A stretch of 57,178 nt of DNA from Candidatus Gastranaerophilales bacterium. Its GTDB lineage: Bacteria; Cyanobacteriota; Vampirovibrionia; Gastranaerophilales; Gastranaerophilaceae. This document shows, piece after piece, positions 32,933-42,348 of the stretch. The DNA lies in contig CALYDL010000012.1 in NCBI GenBank assembly GCA_944325145.1, positions 1 through 57,178 on the forward strand, written 5' to 3'. Each line of letters starts with the position of its first letter. Within the stretch, counting starts at the first letter, position 1. The position numbers and the translations under genes are program-made. The notes beneath the pieces are model-generated. The model saw nothing but the letters and a program-made list of their open reading frames with translations. It searched no databases and was not told the origin of the DNA.

Positions 32933-35738
32933 CTTCACAATCTTTGCAGATACCATCTGCGTTTAATTCTCTATATTTCCAGCATCTTTGGCATTTTTCG
33001 CCGCTTGCTTTTTGAATTTTAACGGTTAAGCCGTCTTGTTCAAATTCTGAAATTGAATTAAATTCAGGGTTTTTGCCAACGTAAGCGTGAGAAACAATAA
33101 ATAAATCCGCAAGTTCATTTTCATATTTTTTAAGAACTTCAACATTATTGCCATCAAGCAAAATATCTGCTTCAAGTGAACTTCCTATAATTTTGTCATC
33201 TGAACTTCTTAACGGTTCAATTGCCCTTGAAACGGTTTCTCTCGCTTTTAATAAAATAGAATATTCTTCTTCAAGTTCATCATTATCCCAAAGAGGGTTA
33301 ACTTTTGGCCAATCGGAAAGCAAGATACTTTCTAAACCGCCCCTTTGAGCAATTGGCGTATTTTGCCAAATGTCTTCTGCCTGATGAGGCATAACCGGAA
33401 CCAAAATTCTAACCAAAACTTGCAAAATTTCAAACATAACAGTTTGAGAAGCTCTTCTTGATAATGATTTTTTACCTTGAGTGTAGAGCCTGTCTTTTAC
33501 AATATCAAGGTAGAATGAACTTAAATCAACCGTTGCAAAATTTTGAAGATATTGGAAATATTTATAAAATTCATATTCTTCAAAGGCAGAATCTACATTT
33601 CTAATTAATTTGTTTAATTTTGAAAGTGCAAATTTATCAATTGATTTTAAGTCTTCATATTTTACATAATCAGTTTTTGGGTCAAAATCAAAAAGGTTGC
33701 CAAGTAAAAACCTTGCTGTGTTTCTTGTCTTTTTGAATACTTCAACAAGCTGGTTAATTATGTTTTGCCCGATTTTAATATCGTTTCTGTAATCAACGCT
33801 TGCTGCCCAAAGCCTTAAAACATCTGCCCCGTAAACCTTTGTAACTTCTTGAGGCAAGACAACATTGCCTAAAGATTTAGACATCTTTCTGCCTTCGCCA
33901 TCTAATACAAACCCGTGGGTTAAAACGGTTTTATACGGTGCAATACCAACCGTTGCAGCGCAAGTTAAAAGTGAAGATTGGAACCAGCCCCTATGTTGGT
34001 CTGAACCTTCTAAGTACATATCAACAGGAATCGGGTTAACATTATCTGCTGCAAATTCATTACATCTTTTTGCAACAACTGCTCTCCAAGAAACGCCTGA
34101 ATCAAACCAAACATCCATAATGTCTGATTCTTTTTCAAATTCAGAACAACCGCATTCGCATTTTGTGCCGTTTGGTACAAAATGGCTTGCATCATATTTA
34201 ACCCAAGCATCTGAGCTTTCTTTTTCAAAAGTATCTGCAATTAATTTAATTGTTTCATCGTTAATTAACGGTTTATTACATTTTTTGCAATATAAAACAG
34301 GAATAGGAACACCCCATGCTCTTTGCCTTGAAATACACCAATCGGTTCTGTTTTCAACCATATTGGATATTCTTTTTTCGCCTGCAGCCGGTATCCATTT
34401 AACGTTTTTAATTGCATTTAAGGATTTTTCCATAAAATCGCCCACACGAACAAACCATTGTGGAGTTGCCCTATAAATTACGGGGTTTTTACATCTCCAG
34501 CAATGCGGGTAACTGTGAGTTACGGGTGTTTTTTTCATTAAGGCTTTCTTTTCAGTTAATTTGTTTATAACAATATCATTGCCTTCTTCATAGTAAACGC
34601 CTTCAAGTTCCGGCACCTGATTTGTCCATCTGCCTTTTTTATCAAGCGGCGAAAATGTTTCAATACCGTATTTTTGGCAAACTTCCCAGTCTTCTAAACC
34701 ATGGCCGGGGGCTGTATGAACAGCACCGGTACCTGCATCAAGCGTAACATGTTCGCCAACTATAATTTTTGATTTTCTGTCTAAAATCGGGTGTTTTGTA
34801 TCAATATTTTCTAAATTAATACCTCTTGTTTTTGCAACAAGTTCAAAATCACTTTCTTCTTTTTCAATGTCTTTTGCAAAAGCAGAAAGCAATTCAACTG
34901 CAACAACATAATATTCGCCTTCAAATTTATATAAGCCATATTCATAATCAGGGTGCAAGCTTATAGCTAAGTTAGATGGAATTGTCCAAGGGGTTGTTGT
35001 CCAAATTACCATATAACAAGGTTTTTCAAGGGAAGAGAGATTAAATGCTTTTAAAAATTTATCTTTATCAAGAACTTCAAACCTTACATAAATTGAATCT
35101 GATGTAACATCTTGATATTCAACTTCAGCTTCAGCCAAAGCTGTTTCGCAATGAGAGCACCAATAAACAGGTTTTAGGCCTTTTTGAATGTAGCCTTTTT
35201 TATAAATTTCGCCAAAAACTCTTATTTGTTCAGCTTCAAATTCAGGCGCAATTGATAAATAAGGGTGTTCCCAATCGCCCCAAACGCCAAGGCGCCTAAA
35301 GTTTGCTTCTTGGCCTTTAAGGTTTTTCATTGCAAATTCTCTGCACATTTTTCTTAATTCAAATGGAGAAACTGCGTCTTTTCCGCCTTTAATATTTTTT
35401 GCAACAGCATTTTCAATAGGAAGCCCATGGGCGTCATAGCCGGGGATATATGGTGCAAAATAGCCTTTTTGAGATTTATATTTAATAACAATATCTTTTA
35501 AGATTTTATTTAGGGCAGTTCCAATATGGATTTTATCGGAACTTAAATATGGGGGGCCGTCATGCAAAATGAAGGCATTTTTTTTGTCTCTTTGATTTAT
35601 ATTTTTTTCATAAATTTTATTTTCATCCCAAAATTTTTGAATTTCAACTTCTCTAACAGCAGCGTTAGCGCGCATTGCCAAAGTGGTTGAAGGCAAGTTC
35701 AAAGTTTCTTTAAACTCTTTCTTTTTTGTTTCTTCCAT
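32919..35738 (-). CDS. ileS: Isoleucine-tRNA ligase
   Basis: A 939-residue class I aminoacyl-tRNA synthetase. It has the HIGH-type segment DGPPYLSSDKIHIGTALNKIL, the editing (CP1) domain with TTTPWTIPSNLAI, the KMSKS loop GRKMSKSLGN, an anticodon-binding helical part, and a C-terminal zinc finger CQRCWKYREL...CKDC. Full length and typical of the bacterial form. It is the first gene of a minus-strand operon with a GNAT and a GT8 gene. No T-box leader is visible upstream. Confidence 0.98.
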   Translation of the reverse strand: MEETKKKEFKETLNLPSTTLAMRANAAVREVEIQKFWDENKIYEKNINQRDKKNAFILHDGPPYLSSDKIHIGTALNKILKDIVIKYKSQKGYFAPYIPGYDAHGLPIENAVAKNIKGGKDAVSPFELRKMCREFAMKNLKGQEANFRRLGVWGDWEHPYLSIAPEFEAEQIRVFGEIYKKGYIQKGLKPVYWCSHCETALAEAEVEYQDVTSDSIYVRFEVLDKDKFLKAFNLSSLEKPCYMVIWTTTPWTIPSNLAISLHPDYEYGLYKFEGEYYVVAVELLSAFAKDIEKEESDFELVAKTRGINLENIDTKHPILDRKSKIIVGEHVTLDAGTGAVHTAPGHGLEDWEVCQKYGIETFSPLDKKGRWTNQVPELEGVYYEEGNDIVINKLTEKKALMKKTPVTHSYPHCWRCKNPVIYRATPQWFVRVGDFMEKSLNAIKNVKWIPAAGEKRISNMVENRTDWCISRQRAWGVPIPVLYCKKCNKPLINDETIKLIADTFEKESSDAWVKYDASHFVPNGTKCECGCSEFEKESDIMDVWFDSGVSWRAVVAKRCNEFAADNVNPIPVDMYLEGSDQHRGWFQSSLLTCAATVGIAPYKTVLTHGFVLDGEGRKMSKSLGNVVLPQEVTKVYGADVLRLWAASVDYRNDIKIGQNIINQLVEVFKKTRNTARFLLGNLFDFDPKTDYVKYEDLKSIDKFALSKLNKLIRNVDSAFEEYEFYKYFQYLQNFATVDLSSFYLDIVKDRLYTQGKKSLSRRASQTVMFEILQVLVRILVPVMPHQAEDIWQNTPIAQRGGLESILLSDWPKVNPLWDNDELEEEYSILLKARETVSRAIEPLRSSDDKIIGSSLEADILLDGNNVEVLKKYENELADLFIVSHAYVGKNPEFNSISEFEQDGLTVKIQKASGEKCQRCWKYRELNADGICKDCEDAIK

Positions 35739-35848
35739 TGTTAATCTTCCTCTTGATAAAAATTAAGCTAAAAACATTATAAAATAAACAATTTGAAATT
35801 AAAGCATATTTTTGATAAAAAGAAGTCATAAAAGAAGGAAAAAGAACA

Positions 35849-36715
35849 ATGGAAGAACTAAAAATTGCAATCCCAAACAAGGGCAGATTATCTGAAAAAA
35901 TATATGAATTATTAAATGCAGCAGGCTTAAATTTTGAATCAAAATCAGAAAGATGTTTGCATATTAAAACACAAGATAAAAAATGTTCTTTAATATTTGT
36001 CAGAACTCAAGATATTCCTAAATTTTTGGATGCAAAAGTGGCAGATATCGGTTTTACCGGGCTTGATATTGTAACAGAAGAAGGAATTGACCTTGATGTT
36101 ATAAAAAGGTTTGATTTTGGCTACTGCGATATGGTTGTTGCAGTTAAAGAAGAAGATAAATATCAAAAAACAGAAGACCTGCCCGATGTTATAAACGTTG
36201 CAACAAGTTTTCCAAACATTGCAAAAAAATATTTCAAAGAAAAAGGCAAAACGGCAAAAATAATTGAAGTAAATGGCGCCGTTGAAATTACCCCTTCGCT
36301 TGGCCTGTCAGATGTTATTGTTGATATTACAAGCTCGGGTTCAACATTAAAACAAAACCGCTTAAGAGTTATTGATAAAATAATGGATTCAAGCTGTGTT
36401 ATAGTTCAAAGAAAAAATTTACCCGATGAAATTAAAAAACAAATTGAAGAACTTTTGGTTGCAATTAATGCGGTTTTAGACGCTAAAGAAAAGAAATATT
36501 TAATGGTACATCTTCCAAAATCAAAATTGGAAGAAGTTAAAAGTTTTCTTCCGGGGCTTTCATCTCCAACCGTTATGACACTTTGGGGCGATAGCGAAAA
36601 CGTTGTGGTTCACGTTGTTGTCGACAAAGATAAAATCTATGACAGCATAAACCACTTGAAGGCAATCGGCGGCAAAGGAATTTTGATTTTAACCGTTGAT
36701 CAAATGGTGAGGTAA
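35849..36715 (+). CDS. hisG: ATP phosphoribosyltransferase, long form
   Basis: HisG catalyses the first committed step of histidine synthesis, joining ATP and PRPP. The 288-residue length and the C-terminal regulatory domain (KYLMVHLPKSKLEEVKSFLPG, ending near ILTVDQMVR) mark the self-sufficient long form, feedback-inhibited by histidine and not needing HisZ. IPNKGRLSEKIYELL at the start and DVIVDITSSGSTLKQNRL (PRPP loop) are clear. No other his gene is here. mazG follows after 6 bases. Confidence 0.96.
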   Translation: MEELKIAIPNKGRLSEKIYELLNAAGLNFESKSERCLHIKTQDKKCSLIFVRTQDIPKFLDAKVADIGFTGLDIVTEEGIDLDVIKRFDFGYCDMVVAVKEEDKYQKTEDLPDVINVATSFPNIAKKYFKEKGKTAKIIEVNGAVEITPSLGLSDVIVDITSSGSTLKQNRLRVIDKIMDSSCVIVQRKNLPDEIKKQIEELLVAINAVLDAKEKKYLMVHLPKSKLEEVKSFLPGLSSPTVMTLWGDSENVVVHVVVDKDKIYDSINHLKAIGGKGILILTVDQMVR

Positions 36716-36721
36716 AAAATT

Positions 36722-37498
36722 ATGGAAACAAAAAATATAAATGCACTTCTTGAAACGGTTAAAACTTTAAGAAGCGAAAACGGCTGCGAATGGGATAGGG
36801 CGCAAACTCATAAAACAATTCGCCAAAATATGCTGGAAGAAGCCTATGAAGCGGTTGATGCCATTGATGATAATGACATAAAGCATTTAAAAGAAGAATT
36901 AGGCGATGTTTTACTTCAAGTTGTTTTGCACTCTCAAATAGCAGCAGATAACAATGAATTTACTTTTGAAGATGTGGCAGATGAAATAAATAAAAAATTA
37001 ATCCACAGACACCCCCATGTTTTTTCAAATGTAAAAGTTAATGGGGTAGATGACATTTTATCGAATTGGGATAAATTAAAAAAAGAAGAAAAACCCCACA
37101 GAAAAAGCTACTTAGATGGCATTTCAAAAGCGCAATCTGCTTTAATGACAGCGCAAAAACTTTCTAAAAAAGCAGTAAAGGCAGGCTTTGAATGGGAAAA
37201 AGAAGAAGATGTTCTGGCTTGTGTTAATTCTGAAATTAAAGAATTTTTATCAGCAAACACAAAAGAAGATATGGAGCTTGAATTCGGCGACATTTTATTT
37301 GCGCTTGTAAACCTTGCAAGGTGGAGAAAAATAGACGCTGAACAAGCTTTAATTCGAGCAAACAAAAAGTTTGAATTAAGGTTTAGAAAAATGGAAGAAA
37401 TGGCAAAAGAAGCCAACATCGACCTTGAAAAATTAACACTTGATGAGTGGGATAAACTTTGGCAAGCGGCAAAAAAATCAACTTGCATTTACCAATGA
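36722..37498 (+). CDS. mazG: Nucleoside triphosphate pyrophosphohydrolase MazG
   Basis: A 258-residue two-domain MazG, which hydrolyses (d)NTPs to monophosphates and diphosphate and cleans the pool of aberrant nucleotides. The N-terminal domain has CEWDRAQTHKTIRQNMLEEAYEAVDAID and KEELGDVLLQVVLHSQIA. The C-terminal domain has a second helical set with ELEFGDILFALVNLARW. It starts 6 bases after hisG and is likely co-transcribed. Its 3' end overlaps the convergent permease gene by 10 bases. The hisG-mazG pairing may relate to phosphoribosyl-ATP chemistry, but that is speculative. Confidence 0.95.
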   Translation: METKNINALLETVKTLRSENGCEWDRAQTHKTIRQNMLEEAYEAVDAIDDNDIKHLKEELGDVLLQVVLHSQIAADNNEFTFEDVADEINKKLIHRHPHVFSNVKVNGVDDILSNWDKLKKEEKPHRKSYLDGISKAQSALMTAQKLSKKAVKAGFEWEKEEDVLACVNSEIKEFLSANTKEDMELEFGDILFALVNLARWRKIDAEQALIRANKKFELRFRKMEEMAKEANIDLEKLTLDEWDKLWQAAKKSTCIYQ

Positions 37499-38373
37499 GC
37501 AAATAAAACCTGAACCACGCCACCAACAAAGAACCCAATTAAAACAAGAAGGGTTAAAATTAAGATGGTATCTTTTTTGTTTTTGTTATTTTTAAGCAAA
37601 ACCAAAAGCCCGATACCGCCGTTTGTCATAAGGCCTGAAATTAAAGCACCAAAAGAAATTGCGCCTTTTATAAATAATAAAACAAGCCCAACTGATATTG
37701 CACAATTTGGAATTAACCCCAAAATTGAAGTTATTAAAGGCAAATACCAATGAATTCCGTTACCTGAAAAATTTTCAATATTAAAAATATTCAAAATATA
37801 ATTCAAAATTAAAGTCAAAACTAAAATAAAAAGAAAAATGTTTATTGTGTGCTTAACGGGGTGAATTAAAAAATCTCTTTTTTTGTGCATTACAATTTCA
37901 TGCCTGCAACACCCTTCAATGTTTTCTTCTTCTTGAATATTTTCTATTTTATCTTCTTCAGCTAAAAGAAAATCAACCAAATAACCAACAGGAATTGCAA
38001 TAATCAATTTTATTAAAATTAAAGGAAGAATATATTTTAAATATTCAGGATACATTAATAAAACAGGAATTGCTTCATCGCTTGTAGCTAAATAAACCGC
38101 AATAATTGTTCCCCTTGTTATAAATTTTTTAGTGTATAAGGTAGATGCAACAATGCTAAAACCGCACTGGGGAATTGAAGCCGCCAAGGAGCCAACAAAA
38201 GGCCCTAAATTTTTAGAAGCTTTTAAAAAACCTTTAATTTTATTTGCCCAAAAATGTTCAAAAAGCTCGATAAATAAAAACACCAAAAATAAAAAAGGAA
38301 TAGTTTTAATACTGTCAACAACAGCATCAACTGCCCATTCCGGTAAAAATTGTATAAAAAATGCTTCTAACAT
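37489..38373 (-). CDS. Putative manganese transporter/ArsP-type permease
   Basis: A 294-residue membrane protein with about 8-10 spans, matching the putative Mn transporter branch of the ArsP permease group. LGPFVGSLAASIPQCGFSIVASTLYTKKF and ATSDEAIPVLL in the first half and GLIPNCAISVGLVLLF in the second are repeated pseudo-symmetric motifs. A cytosolic loop carries CCRHE, a possible metal-binding site. I prefer ATG 38373 over an upstream ATG because TAAAAT sits 7 bases before it and no Shine-Dalgarno is present. It converges on mazG with a 10-base overlap. Confidence 0.82.
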   Translation of the reverse strand: MLEAFFIQFLPEWAVDAVVDSIKTIPFLFLVFLFIELFEHFWANKIKGFLKASKNLGPFVGSLAASIPQCGFSIVASTLYTKKFITRGTIIAVYLATSDEAIPVLLMYPEYLKYILPLILIKLIIAIPVGYLVDFLLAEEDKIENIQEEENIEGCCRHEIVMHKKRDFLIHPVKHTINIFLFILVLTLILNYILNIFNIENFSGNGIHWYLPLITSILGLIPNCAISVGLVLLFIKGAISFGALISGLMTNGGIGLLVLLKNNKNKKDTILILTLLVLIGFFVGGVVQVLFAHW

Positions 38374-38415
38374 AGTTTTAATTTTATAATGATTAATAAA
38401 AAAATCAAAATTTTG

Positions 38416-38443
38416 TTGCAAACATTTTTAAAACCATTATTAT
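38416..38443 (+). promoter_or_regulatory. Probable leaderless promoter of the flagellar operon
   Basis: TTGCAA (38416-38421), 16 bases, TATTAT (38438-38443), then 8 bases to the ATG at 38452. TATATT at 38441 is an alternative -10. No ribosome binding site lies between. Confidence 0.45.
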
Positions 38444-38451
38444 ATTAAACT

Positions 38452-39489
38452 ATGAACGGTTTTAACCCAATAAATTTTATAGTTAATACATTTGCAATAA
38501 ACGCCCAAAATTTAATTAAAAACAGCCAAACAGGGCAAAGTGCAAACAATTTGACTGCAAATAGCAGCAATTTTAATTCAAATGTTAATCAAGCCCTAAG
38601 CCAAAATTCATTAACTTCAATTAATTATTCCGCTTCAACTCAACAAAACCAATCGGGTTTAATTTTATCAAACGCAAACCAATTGGTTATTTCAACCGTT
38701 GAGGTTGAACAAAGGGCAAATTATATTAAAGATTTATTAAACCTTCCAAGAGATTTTCAAAGCTTTATTAATCAAATTCAAAACATGAACACAGAAACCG
38801 CCAAAAGCTTTGCAAAAATTTTAACAGATGGCAAAATAAATTTATCAGCCCTGACTGAACTTTTAGCGGGCAATTCAAAAGAAGCTGTTCAAAAATTAAT
38901 GATGACGATAATGACAGTTTCTAAAATGGGCTCAAACAATGTTTCAGGGCTAAAAGAATTAATGGCAATGTTTTCTGTGAGCGCAAATTCATCTGATTCA
39001 ACCCAAACCGTTAAAAACCTTTTAATGTTATATCTTCCTTGGCTTCCACTTTCAATCAGAAATGAAATGAACCTTGATTTTGATATAGATATTTTTGATA
39101 AAATTCAAGGGGCAGACCCTGATAAAGAAGAAAACATTGAAACAATTAAAATAATGATTGAAACCGCAAACTATGGAAATGTTCTGGCTGAATTAGAAAT
39201 GGCGCCTAATTTTGAAGTTGATGTTTATATAACAGCAATTGAAAGTTTTCCTGAAAGTGAAGTTTTAAAAAGGTTCAATGAAGAAAACAAAAAAAATTCA
39301 ATAAGAAGCAATACAAAAATTGAAAAAACAAAAGACCCCGAAAATTCACAAGAATTTAAGCAAAATGTAAAAATAACATCATCAAACTTTGTTTCCCCAA
39401 AACTTGTGCAATCGGCGCACAGTTTAATTAAAATTATTATAGAAGTTGACTATTCAAATTTTATTATTAATGAAGAAGAAGAAAGCTAG
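38452..39489 (+). CDS. Asn/Ser-rich protein preceding flagellar rod genes, possibly FliK-like
   Basis: A 345-residue protein that I do not recognise. The first 85 residues are Asn, Ser and Gln-rich and look disordered; the middle is helical (FQSFINQIQNMNTETAKSFAKIL), with MLYLPWLPLSIRNEMNLDFD around residue 200. A charged acidic C-terminus closes it. It lies 103 bases upstream of the FlgF/FlgG/FlgB/FlgC genes on the same strand. A disordered N-terminus plus this position would fit a hook-length-control (FliK-like) or rod-associated protein. That is inference from context only. Confidence 0.55.
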   Translation: MNGFNPINFIVNTFAINAQNLIKNSQTGQSANNLTANSSNFNSNVNQALSQNSLTSINYSASTQQNQSGLILSNANQLVISTVEVEQRANYIKDLLNLPRDFQSFINQIQNMNTETAKSFAKILTDGKINLSALTELLAGNSKEAVQKLMMTIMTVSKMGSNNVSGLKELMAMFSVSANSSDSTQTVKNLLMLYLPWLPLSIRNEMNLDFDIDIFDKIQGADPDKEENIETIKIMIETANYGNVLAELEMAPNFEVDVYITAIESFPESEVLKRFNEENKKNSIRSNTKIEKTKDPENSQEFKQNVKITSSNFVSPKLVQSAHSLIKIIIEVDYSNFIINEEEES

Positions 39490-39592
39490 GCTCATTCATT
39501 CGGATGATATTATTCCAAATAACCTAAACCCCTAAATTTTAAAGCCGAAAAAGATATTGTGAAGTTATCTTTATTTAGAAGGGAAAGATAAA

Positions 39593-40291
39593 ATGCTTCT
39601 TCAAGGTACAGTTTCAAATGTTCAAAGCGGGCTGCATGATTCAATTGGCGCAATGCACATGCAAATGGAGCTTATGGCGATAGGAAACAAAAACGTTCAA
39701 GGTTTTGATAAAGTAGGCTATCAAAGAAAAGATGCCGTTGTATCTTCTTTTGCAGATGTAATAGGCATTCATGCACTGTCAGAAGCCGTTGATGATAAGG
39801 TAGGAAGAATTGTTGAAACAAACCAACCCTTAGACCTTGCAATTACAAATAAAGGGTATTTTCAAATTTTAAATAAAGATGGTTCAATTGAATTAACTCG
39901 TGACGGCAGGTTTAAATTAAATGAAAAAGGCGAGCTTTTAGGCCTAAACGACCAAAAAGTTTTAACTCAAGGCGGTTCTGCCATTCAGCTTCCATTCATG
40001 CCCGAATCTTTAAACCATTTAACAATAGATAGAGACGGCAAACTTTTTATATTTAACCCCAAGACAAGAAAAATGGATTTCGTTGACACAATCGGCGTTG
40101 TTGCAGCAGATGGCAGAGCAGTTTTAGAACCAAACATAAAACAAAATTGCCTTGAATTTTCAAACGTTAATTTGGCGCAAGAATTTTTGGAAATGCTTCC
40201 GTACAGGAAAAATTTTGATGCCAACAGGCAGCTATTCAGGCTTCAAAATGAATCGCTGTCAACTGCCATACAACAATTGGGAGGTTCATAA
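39593..40291 (+). CDS. flgF: Flagellar basal-body rod protein, FlgF-like
   Basis: A 232-residue flagellar axial protein that builds the rod. It has the family's N-terminal helical segment, the central beta region TRDGRFKLNEKGELLGLNDQKVLTQ (FlgE/F/G core TRDGxF), and the C-terminal helix LPYRKNFDANRQLFRLQNE. The N-terminal Asn-Asn-Asn rod signature is poorly kept (NKNVQGFDKVGY). I call it FlgF because the next gene matches FlgG better, but the paralogues are hard to separate by eye. It starts with a good GAAGGGAAAG site. Confidence 0.85.
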   Translation: MLLQGTVSNVQSGLHDSIGAMHMQMELMAIGNKNVQGFDKVGYQRKDAVVSSFADVIGIHALSEAVDDKVGRIVETNQPLDLAITNKGYFQILNKDGSIELTRDGRFKLNEKGELLGLNDQKVLTQGGSAIQLPFMPESLNHLTIDRDGKLFIFNPKTRKMDFVDTIGVVAADGRAVLEPNIKQNCLEFSNVNLAQEFLEMLPYRKNFDANRQLFRLQNESLSTAIQQLGGS

Positions 40292-40296
40292 TCTAA

Positions 40297-41019
40297 ATGC
40301 CAAGCGGATATAACTTACAAGGAATAATAAGAAGAAATACGGTTAATGCACTAACGCAATTTGAGCGCATGGGGTTTTATTCTGAAAATATTTCAAACTG
40401 GTCAACAAACGCTTATAAAGCAACAAGGTTTGAAGAAATTTTAGGTGAAAACGGCTATGCTAATGGCGTTGTTCGAACAGACCACTCTCAAGGTTCAATT
40501 CAAGTTACAAAAAGGGAACTTGACGTTGCACTTGATGGCCCGGGGTTTATTCCCGTTACATCACCTGCAGGCGAAATTTATTACACAAGAGACGGTTCCT
40601 TTTGCCTTGGAAAAGATGGCATTTTAATGACCCAAGGGGGCGACATTGTTGGCTCCGGCATTAGAATAGGCGGCGATGTTGTTAAAACAAAAATTGATAA
40701 AAACGGCGATGTTTATATTTATAAAGATTTATCAAAAGAGCCCGAATACAGGGGAACAATTCCTGTTGTAACCTTTGATAACCCTGAAGGCTTAAAAGAA
40801 GTTGGCGACAATAAATATATTAAAACCGAAATTTCAGGCGAAGAAAAACTTGTTGTTGACCACAGAAAAATTGCACAATATTCAGTAGAAAGATCAAATG
40901 TAGATTTATTTGACCATGTTAACCAAGTTATGAGAGTTAATGCTTCACTTCTTGCATCCACAACGCTTATGACAGCGGTTGATGATATGTATGAAAAAGC
41001 AATAAATATAAGGGAATAA
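40297..41019 (+). CDS. flgG: Flagellar basal-body rod protein, FlgG-like
   Basis: A 240-residue axial rod protein. SENISNWSTNAYKATRFEEI is the N-terminal rod signature with a Trp replacing one Asn; YYTRDGSFCLGKDGILMTQGG is the FlgE/F/G core; VNQVMRVNASLLASTTLM near the end is the C-terminal helix. It starts 5 bases after the previous rod gene and is followed 3 bases later by flgB. FlgG forms the distal rod; this assignment versus FlgF is tentative. Confidence 0.85.
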   Translation: MPSGYNLQGIIRRNTVNALTQFERMGFYSENISNWSTNAYKATRFEEILGENGYANGVVRTDHSQGSIQVTKRELDVALDGPGFIPVTSPAGEIYYTRDGSFCLGKDGILMTQGGDIVGSGIRIGGDVVKTKIDKNGDVYIYKDLSKEPEYRGTIPVVTFDNPEGLKEVGDNKYIKTEISGEEKLVVDHRKIAQYSVERSNVDLFDHVNQVMRVNASLLASTTLMTAVDDMYEKAINIRE

Positions 41020-41022
41020 TAA

Positions 41023-41370
41023 ATGAGCTATTTACCAAAAGACCCTATACAAAAATCACAATTAATGCTTGATTTAATTGCAAACAGACAAGAAGCAATT
41101 TCAGGCAACATTGCAAATATGGACACCCCAAATTATGTAAGAAAAGATATTGAATTTTCCCAATATCTAAATACAATGAATGGTTCCCTTGAAACCAAAT
41201 TAAGCCAAAAATTGGGGCCGTCGGGCGTTATTGAAGCAAAACAGCAAACACTCTCCGTAACGGATGAACTTGCAATAATGCAAAAAAATTCAATGCTATA
41301 TGGCGTTGCAGCAAAACATTTAACATCAATAATAACAGAAATGAAAACGGCAATTAACGTTGGAAGCTAG
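41023..41370 (+). CDS. flgB: Flagellar basal-body rod protein FlgB
   Basis: A 115-residue proximal rod subunit. The signature SGNIANMDTPNYVRKDIEF is near residues 30-48. The C-terminal helix LAIMQKNSMLYGVAAKHL matches the FlgB end. It is 3 bases from the FlgG-like gene and 9 bases from flgC. It lacks the long central loop of some homologues. The order FlgF, FlgG, FlgB, FlgC, without fliE after it, differs from the common flgB-flgC-fliE order. Confidence 0.93.
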   Translation: MSYLPKDPIQKSQLMLDLIANRQEAISGNIANMDTPNYVRKDIEFSQYLNTMNGSLETKLSQKLGPSGVIEAKQQTLSVTDELAIMQKNSMLYGVAAKHLTSIITEMKTAINVGS

Positions 41371-41379
41371 AGGTAAAAT

Positions 41380-41823
41380 ATGGGTATAATTGATACATTT
41401 GAAGTAGGCAGACAAGGTTTAAACGTTCACTCTAAAAGAATTCAAATTGCGGCAAAAAACATTGCCAATCTTGACACACCGAATTATGTAAGAAAAATCC
41501 CCGTTTTAAACGCAACGGAAGACATTTCTTTTGCGGGGCTTTTAAATACAATGAAAGAAGATGTTTTCGGCATTGGCACAATTCCTTTTATCTCAGGCGG
41601 CGTAAGGTTTACAGGAACGGTTGAAGACCCAACGCAAGGCGAAAAAATTTATCGCCCCGGCCACCCTGATGCTGATGAAGAAGGGTATGTAAGAATGTCA
41701 AACGTTAACCCAATGGTTGATATGGCAGACGCCGTTTTAGCTCAAAGGGCGTATGATGCAAGCCTTGGCGTTATGGCAATCGCAAAAACAATGTCAAACA
41801 GAGCCTTACAAATAGGTGAATAA
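41380..41823 (+). CDS. flgC: Flagellar basal-body rod protein FlgC
   Basis: A 147-residue proximal rod protein with the signature AAKNIANLDTPNYVRKIP and the C-terminal VNPMVDMADAVLAQRAYDA. The final helix of axial proteins is in place. It starts with AGAGG upstream and ends one base before an Xre-type regulator on the opposite strand. As FlgB and FlgC share ANxDTPNYVRK, the two are close paralogues in this organism. No fliE follows. Confidence 0.94.
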   Translation: MGIIDTFEVGRQGLNVHSKRIQIAAKNIANLDTPNYVRKIPVLNATEDISFAGLLNTMKEDVFGIGTIPFISGGVRFTGTVEDPTQGEKIYRPGHPDADEEGYVRMSNVNPMVDMADAVLAQRAYDASLGVMAIAKTMSNRALQIGE

Positions 41824-41824
41824 G

Positions 41825-42175
41825 CTATAACAATTCCTTTTTAACTTTATCAAAGCTTGTTTTTGCGGCTTGGATTAAATTTTCATAAAAAATTAATTCA
41901 GCGTCAGTTGAAGATAAAATTTGTTCAGTTAATTTATCTTTAATGGGGTTGTTTGATGGTTTTTGGTTAAACCCAAAAATTTTTAGGTCAATATTTAAGG
42001 CATTAACAATCATAAAAAATGATTTTAAAGATGGAATATAGCAGCCTGATTCAATTCTTGAAATATGTTGATCGGATAAATCAACCTTTTCAGCAAGTTC
42101 TGCTTGGGTTAGGTTCATTTTCTTTCTGTTTGTTTTTATAACTTCCGCAATAAATTTCTTATCGTCAAATTTCAT
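41825..42175 (-). CDS. Xre-family HTH transcriptional regulator
   Basis: A 116-residue protein with a Cro/CI-type helix-turn-helix in the first 70 residues (LTQAELAEKVDLSDQHISRIESG). The C-terminal helical tail is unassigned. It lies between the flagellar operon and an acyltransferase gene, on the opposite strand, with AGGTAA before its start. Its target could be its own promoter or the divergent gene. An imperfect GCGCATAT/ATATGTGC dyad at 42297-42324 and repeated TGCATATA words at 42236 and 42326 are possible sites. Confidence 0.85.
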   Translation of the reverse strand: MKFDDKKFIAEVIKTNRKKMNLTQAELAEKVDLSDQHISRIESGCYIPSLKSFFMIVNALNIDLKIFGFNQKPSNNPIKDKLTEQILSSTDAELIFYENLIQAAKTSFDKVKKELL

Positions 42176-42348
42176 TTTATTACCTGCAAATGGTTTATTT
42201 GTTGCTTACATATTTTTTATATTTCACTTGATGTCTGCATATATAATTCTTAACATTCAATTTTATTTAAAAGGTTTTATGCTATTAATGTTGTTAGCGC
42301 ATATTTTTATATTTTTATATGTGCTTGCATATAGTAACGGTCAATAAA

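Noticed and set aside
33865-34476. Long open frame on the plus strand inside ileS
   Set aside because: It is the mirror of the conserved isoleucine-tRNA ligase sequence, has no ribosome site, and gives no recognisable protein.
37489-38373. Arsenic operon made of the ArsP-like permease and the ArsR regulator
   Set aside because: The ArsR gene is at 51642, far away, and is divergent from a sulfur-handling gene; the permease fits the Mn-transporter branch better.
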